DNA of 64,000 bases from contig CAXXVF010000002.1 in NCBI GenBank assembly GCA_963663605.2, positions 1,860,001 through 1,924,000 on the forward strand, read 5' to 3'. The stretch's first letter is position 1. The number at the start of each line of letters is the position of its first letter. This stretch comes from Sporobacter sp963663605 (GTDB lineage: Bacteria > Bacillota > Clostridia > Oscillospirales > Oscillospiraceae). The notes below the pieces were generated by a model. That model was not told the DNA's origin. It did no database searches and saw only the letters and a program-made list of their open reading frames with translations. The translations under genes were made by a program, and so were the position numbers. Below, piece by piece: positions 59,660 to 64,000 of this stretch.

Positions 59660-62044
59660 TTAATAACTGAATATAACGGTTTCCGTCCAGGAATAGTTCT
59701 GGTAGATATCGACCAGCATGTAGCATTCGAGCACAGGGTCGTCGCCAACATCCTCATACGACACGGCCGGGAGCGTTTCGCCTATGACCATCGTGTCTCC
59801 GAAATAATAGACATCGTCGTAGTCGCCGTCATAGGTGTAGTAGTCGCAGACAAAGTCGACAATGTCGCCCGGTTCAAACTGGTCGAGGCCCTTCCCGAGC
59901 GTACCGGCGCCGCCGAACTCCGAGTAATTGTCAAGCGTTCGGTATCCGGTAATATAGCCGTCCGGGTAGGTGTTGCTCCATTCGAGTATGATCTCGATAT
60001 AGGTTGTATCGTTGAGGATCGCCGGAACATATCCCATATAAATGACGTCGTCTTCCGTTTCTATGGTCGATTCGGCGTAGTAGCAGACGACCTGCCCGCC
60101 GATTGCGACCCACGTATTGTCGGCTCCGTAGTTTAAAATCAAATTTCCGTAATCATCCAATTCCCAGTACTGATCGCTGCCGAGGTCGATATAACCATAC
60201 CCGTCGTCCAACAGTATCTGCATTTCGACGTCGGTCAAAAGCTCCCAGTCCTCGTCCGTCATCGGCAGATACCAATACTCGTTGGCATCGTCCCAGAATA
60301 TCTCAAGCTCCGCATAATCGATATTATCATAGGTATAGCTCTCAACGGCGCTGTCGTCATACCAGTCATAATCCGAATAATCCGCCTGCGCATCTTCCTC
60401 GCCCGTCATATTCTCCATCAGCGACCGGCTGGTGGAATTGAGCTGGCCGCCAGCCAGAATGTTGACAAACGTATCGTAGAAATCATATACCGAATCGCCG
60501 AAGCCGAATTCAGAGAACATATCCTTTGCATAGCCGTAGACCGATAAATCCGTATAAGGGAAGTATAGCGAGAGGCCGTATGCACCGCTCCTGAGGTTGC
60601 TGCTGGCGTATTTTACCGCACTTGAAAGCGCCTGTTCCAAATCGTCTTTGCCTTCCAGCCCGGACTGTTCGGCAAAGTCTATGATATCGATCAGGTCGTA
60701 GTCATACCCTTCGGCAAACGCTTTCGTGTACGCGACCGCCGTGGAAATCTCTTTGAATTCTTCGTTATAAAGCGCGTCGGTCGCGTTGGACATATAAGCG
60801 CACAGCGTTTCGTAAACATACGGTATCTCGCGCAGCGCGATGACGGACAACGTCGTGTCGCCTCCCTGCTCGCCGGGCATGGGCGCATTGTGTTCTATGA
60901 AGGAGTCCACGATGACCTCTCCCAGCGCTACGGTGTCGATGGAGGTGTTGTCTCCCAGTGCGTCAAGCCACGGCGTATAATCCCAGCCATAAGCCGGTTC
61001 CGTCTCCTCGGAGGCTATCATATAGTCGGCAAAAGGCTCGAGCATGTAAGCCGTTTCAATTGTGCCCATAAGGCACGCGTCAAACCCGACAAAATCGAAC
61101 TTCAGTCCGACCGCATTCAGTGCCCTGGCTATTTCATTTATGTAGATAACGCCGCTGGGATTCATCTCATCATAGCCGTAGCCGTACAGCGAACCTCCGC
61201 CATGGTCCCAGAGTATGAGTCCGTAACGGTTGGCGGGATAGTTCTGTGCCGAAAACTCTATGAAATCGGCGAGCTCGCTGGTATCCAGCATGCTTGCCGC
61301 GCCGAGGTCTTCCAGCAAAACGAGTTCCCCGTCCTCGACAATCCAGCGCTGCACCTCGCCGTCCGATATGTACGAAGCGTCCCAATCGGAGCAGCCGCCC
61401 GTCTCAACAACTACATTGACATTATCGCCGATATCGGCGGCCAGTATCTCATTGATATCCAATGTGCTGCATCCATACATGGATTCCAGATCCGCACCGC
61501 AAATATAAATCATTACGGTGAAGATATCCTCACCGCCGCCGAGGAGCTGCGTATAGTTATGCCTGAAACCGTCATCCGCCACACCCGTTATCTCCGGCTC
61601 CGGGGTGTCCGGGGTATCCGGAGCGGTCGGCACCTCATCGGCATCCGGGTCGTCAGCCAGAACAACATTGCTGCTGGCGCCGGGATCATTGTTATTTTTC
61701 AGGTTATTTAAACTGGACAGAATAACAATCGGCGTCACAAACAGCGCGATACCTAAAAGGACAATGGCGATAATCAGTCCCGTCTTTGATTTCTTAGGCG
61801 GCCTTGGACCGGGTACGGGGGGCTGATAACCAGATCCCATTCCCGGCGGCGCATACCCGCCGCCCTGCTGATAAGGCGGATAGGGCGCGTTCCCTGCATT
61901 TGAGGAATATGTGTTGTTTTCAGGCGGTATGTAAGCGTTTTGAGGCGGCGCCGAACGCGGCGCCTCCGGAGCCAGCGGCACACCGCATGAACGGCAGAAT
62001 TTCGAATTTACAGGATTAATATTGCCGCACTTAGAACAAAACAT
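59660..62044 (-). CDS. Membrane-anchored clostripain-family (C11) cysteine peptidase
   Basis: A 794-residue protein. It has an N-terminal zinc ribbon (CSKCG, CRSCG; ~3-30), a Pro/Gly/Tyr-rich stretch, one membrane helix (~90-112), an acidic linker, then a C11 caspase-like domain with the catalytic pair His281 (LWDHGGG) and Cys324 (FDACLMG). The C-terminal ~250 residues are strand-rich and acidic. The topology puts the zinc ribbon in the cytoplasm and the peptidase outside. The ATG at 62044 follows AAAGGAG. Substrates are unknown; clostripain relatives prefer Arg/Lys. Confidence 0.9.
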   Translation of the reverse strand: MFCSKCGNINPVNSKFCRSCGVPLAPEAPRSAPPQNAYIPPENNTYSSNAGNAPYPPYQQGGGYAPPGMGSGYQPPVPGPRPPKKSKTGLIIAIVLLGIALFVTPIVILSSLNNLKNNNDPGASSNVVLADDPDADEVPTAPDTPDTPEPEITGVADDGFRHNYTQLLGGGEDIFTVMIYICGADLESMYGCSTLDINEILAADIGDNVNVVVETGGCSDWDASYISDGEVQRWIVEDGELVLLEDLGAASMLDTSELADFIEFSAQNYPANRYGLILWDHGGGSLYGYGYDEMNPSGVIYINEIARALNAVGLKFDFVGFDACLMGTIETAYMLEPFADYMIASEETEPAYGWDYTPWLDALGDNTSIDTVALGEVIVDSFIEHNAPMPGEQGGDTTLSVIALREIPYVYETLCAYMSNATDALYNEEFKEISTAVAYTKAFAEGYDYDLIDIIDFAEQSGLEGKDDLEQALSSAVKYASSNLRSGAYGLSLYFPYTDLSVYGYAKDMFSEFGFGDSVYDFYDTFVNILAGGQLNSTSRSLMENMTGEEDAQADYSDYDWYDDSAVESYTYDNIDYAELEIFWDDANEYWYLPMTDEDWELLTDVEMQILLDDGYGYIDLGSDQYWELDDYGNLILNYGADNTWVAIGGQVVCYYAESTIETEDDVIYMGYVPAILNDTTYIEIILEWSNTYPDGYITGYRTLDNYSEFGGAGTLGKGLDQFEPGDIVDFVCDYYTYDGDYDDVYYFGDTMVIGETLPAVSYEDVGDDPVLECYMLVDIYQNYSWTETVIFSY

Positions 62045-62268
62045 GTTTTTCTCCTTTACAAATACACAAAGTCGGAAAACAGGCGTCAATCCTGCTTTTA
62101 TGCTATTTTACAATTCTTTTCGACCAAATTCAAGCCTACGGCTTAAATACATAAGAATACCAGATGCGTATTTTCGCCGGGCGGTTTATAAAATCATTGA
62201 ACAAAACGGCTCCCTGCCATTATATTCTCTTATTATTTTTATGTGCCTGTCTGTTTGCCGATATTGTG

Positions 62269-62300
62269 AAAAAAACAAGCGGCGGAAAAATCCGCCGCTT
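62269..62300 (-). terminator. Terminator after structured repeat copy C
   Basis: On the minus strand AAGCGGCGGA pairs with TCCGCCGCTT around TTTT, followed by GTTTTTTT. It directly follows the end of copy C, so it closes either that element or the asparagine synthase transcript. Confidence 0.9.
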
Positions 62301-62399
62301 TAGACTGTCGAAAAGCCGCCTTCGCGGCTTTCACGACAAAGAAGGTTCTCGGACTGCGGTCCTCGCAAAGTTAGGCTTTTCGGGCATCGGTCAAAGCAT
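62301..62399 (-). repeat. Structured repeat, copy C (3' half)
   Basis: On the minus strand: GCTTT/AAAGC (H3), then GCGAG-GAC-CGCA-GTC-CGAGAAC (H4), then TCG-GAAAGCCGC / GCGGCTTTTCGA (H5), ending CGACAGTCTA. H1 and H2 are absent. Homology to copy B begins at the stop codon of the asparagine synthase gene, so that gene ends inside or exactly at the element. Confidence 0.75.
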
Positions 62400-64000
62400 C
62401 AGGGCTGTCCCGGCGTTTGGGCTATAAAGCGGTCATACAGGATCTGGGTCGTCAAAAAGCCCATAAACAGCATGCAGTCGCGTTCATTCGGCTCATCCTT
62501 TTTCAAGACGGCACTTAAAAAACGTCCGGCGGCCGTTTCGTTGAAAACGCCGAATTGTTTCATACAGCTGTCGCTCATTACATAGCTCGTATATTCATCT
62601 TTCATGATCTCACGGATATTTATCGGCGCGCGGTACGGAAACTTCTTTCTTTTCGTGATGGCCTCCGGCACGTATTTGCACGCCAGCTTCTTAACGATAT
62701 ACTTCTCATTAAGACCTCTGATTTTTATTGAATCCGGCAGTTTGGACGCAAAGTCGGCAATATCATAATCCAAAAACGGGTATCGGCATTCAACGCCCTG
62801 CCCCATGGAAACACGGTCCCCCTGAGACGATAGCAGATAACCCGAAAAAAGCGTTGCTGTTTCCAGATACTGCGCGCGCCGGACCGGCGTCCAGTCATAA
62901 AAATCATCCGACAGCAGCTCCCGGATGACCGCATGACCGTCGTCTGCCGTCATCTCGGCACGGTACGGCTGAGAAAAAAACTGGAGACTGAACCTGCCGA
63001 GCTTCCATCTAGCCAAATGCGAACTGAGCGGCGAAGCCGCGTCCGCGTTGTTATAGAAAAAAGACAGGCTCCCGGCCGTCTGGGCGGACAGGCCCTTGAC
63101 AAAGTTGTTGACGCGTTTATATAAAAGCGCTCTGTTCGTATCTTCCGGCGAACGTGCGCAGAACGCGCGTATCTTGGCTTCCCGGAACAGATCGTAACCG
63201 CCGAAAAGTTCATCCGAGCCCTCGCCGGACAAGACGACCTTCATGTGATTTTCCCGGACGAGCCCGGCCAGTACGTACATCGGAAAAGCGCCCGACCGCA
63301 GCAACGGGACCTCCGTATGATATATGACGTCTCCTATAACCGAGGCCAGTTTTTTCTGTGAAAACCGTACGCTGCGGTGATTGGTGCCGAGCTGACGTAC
63401 CAGTACATCCTGATACGCCGATTCGTCAAAGTACGGATCATCAAACGTAATTGAAAACGAGTTGAGCCGCTCACCGGTCGTTTTTGCCGCAACGCTCGTG
63501 ATGAGGGCCGAATCCAGCCCGCCGCTTATATAAAAAGAGACCGGGACATCGGCGATCATGCGGTTTTGGACCGAGGCGATGAGCCGGGATTCAAGCTGGG
63601 CGGTATAATCGGAAATGTCCGGCTGTCTGCCGCCGGGATTATCCGGACTTATAAAGGAATACCGCCAATATGCTTTGATATCCTTCCTGCCGTTTTCATA
63701 TTCCAGGAAGCTGCCGGGCGGCAGCTGACACACATCCTGAAAGACGCTCTCGTCCCCGACGGTCGTCCAGAATGTAAAGACATGCCTGAGCGCGTCGGGA
63801 TTAAACGCCGCGCGCACGATCCCGCTTTTAAAAACAGCCTTGGCTTCAGAGGCAAAGCAAAAGCTTTTTCCCTTATGACAGTAATAAAGCGGCTTCTCCC
63901 CGAACCGGTCGCGGGCCAGTATCAGTTTCTTTTTCTTTTTATCCCATATGGCTATGGCAAACTGTCCGTTGAGTTTTATGAACATTTCAAGGCCGTATTC
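62399..64000 (-). CDS. Asparagine synthase (glutamine-hydrolysing), N-terminus beyond the window
   Basis: The visible ~533 residues hold the end of the glutaminase domain (LNGQFAIAIWD, RDRFGEKPLYY) and the complete ATP-dependent synthetase domain with the PP-loop SGGLDS, plus GEGSDELFGGY. The N-terminal nucleophile Cys lies off the right edge. Could be a housekeeping AsnB or a polysaccharide/peptide-modifying homologue; without its neighbours this stays open. Its stop codon coincides with the start of structured repeat copy C. Confidence 0.9.
   Translation of the reverse strand, partial: EYGLEMFIKLNGQFAIAIWDKKKKKLILARDRFGEKPLYYCHKGKSFCFASEAKAVFKSGIVRAAFNPDALRHVFTFWTTVGDESVFQDVCQLPPGSFLEYENGRKDIKAYWRYSFISPDNPGGRQPDISDYTAQLESRLIASVQNRMIADVPVSFYISGGLDSALITSVAAKTTGERLNSFSITFDDPYFDESAYQDVLVRQLGTNHRSVRFSQKKLASVIGDVIYHTEVPLLRSGAFPMYVLAGLVRENHMKVVLSGEGSDELFGGYDLFREAKIRAFCARSPEDTNRALLYKRVNNFVKGLSAQTAGSLSFFYNNADAASPLSSHLARWKLGRFSLQFFSQPYRAEMTADDGHAVIRELLSDDFYDWTPVRRAQYLETATLFSGYLLSSQGDRVSMGQGVECRYPFLDYDIADFASKLPDSIKIRGLNEKYIVKKLACKYVPEAITKRKKFPYRAPINIREIMKDEYTSYVMSDSCMKQFGVFNETAAGRFLSAVLKKDEPNERDCMLFMGFLTTQILYDRFIAQTPGQP

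Overview
The window looks like chromosomal DNA from an anaerobic, low-to-mid GC Firmicute of the class Clostridia. The evidence is: oxygen-sensitive enzymes (a glycyl radical enzyme with its activase, tungsten-type aldehyde ferredoxin oxidoreductases, FeS/flavin enoate reductases), strong AGGAGG-type ribosome sites, SLH surface proteins, a clostripain-family peptidase, and GGDEF and HD-GYP signalling. I see no tRNA, rRNA, CRISPR array, transposase or phage structural gene. Genus cannot be fixed from the sequence alone.

Layout. 1-9.4 kb is housekeeping: the end of a DUF5050-like protein, mutY, a Cof-type phosphatase, a tiny zinc-ribbon protein, a membrane diguanylate cyclase, an old-yellow-enzyme-type FeS flavoenzyme, deoC-cdd and an unrecognised membrane protein. 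9.6-16.1 kb has a FAD oxidoreductase, a UDP-GlcNAc dehydrogenase/epimerase pair, a lipoprotein with an internally duplicated domain, and GAPDH. 16.1-25.6 kb is a candidate catabolic island: activase, glycyl radical enzyme, LysR regulator, lipoprotein binding protein, and a second old-yellow-enzyme-type flavoenzyme split by a -1 frameshift at an A-AAA-AAG slippery site, with a divergent PucR regulator. 25.7-29.4 kb carries a coiled-coil protein, an HD-GYP response regulator and a histidine kinase broken by a frameshift. 29.5-37.1 kb is a two-module nonribosomal peptide synthetase (C-A-T-C-A-T-TE) with its own Sfp-type phosphopantetheinyl transferase; its distal half is visibly AT-richer than its surroundings.

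38.6-58.9 kb reads as a tungsten/molybdenum-enzyme island. It holds two moeA genes (one fused to a binding-protein-like domain), two flavoprotein oxidoreductases, three aldehyde ferredoxin oxidoreductase paralogues, a MoaD-like sulfur carrier and its E1-like activator, a FecBCD/BtuFCD-type importer behind a long structured leader, a TiaS-like protein with a six-cysteine partner, two surface proteins, and a radical SAM maturase divergent from the third oxidoreductase. The genes suggest metal import, insertion into pterin, cofactor maturation, oxidation of aldehydes and electron transfer through flavin/FeS partners. 58.9-64 kb has a prepilin-like protein, a membrane clostripain-family peptidase and a partial asparagine synthase.

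The most unusual observation is a dispersed structured repeat, present twice in full (9456-9646, 37519-37730) and once as its 3' half (62301-62399, minus strand). Its hairpins keep their pairing through compensatory base changes while loop sequences stay constant. Each copy sits at a gene end or terminator, and one is flanked by 37-bp direct repeats. I do not recognise it.
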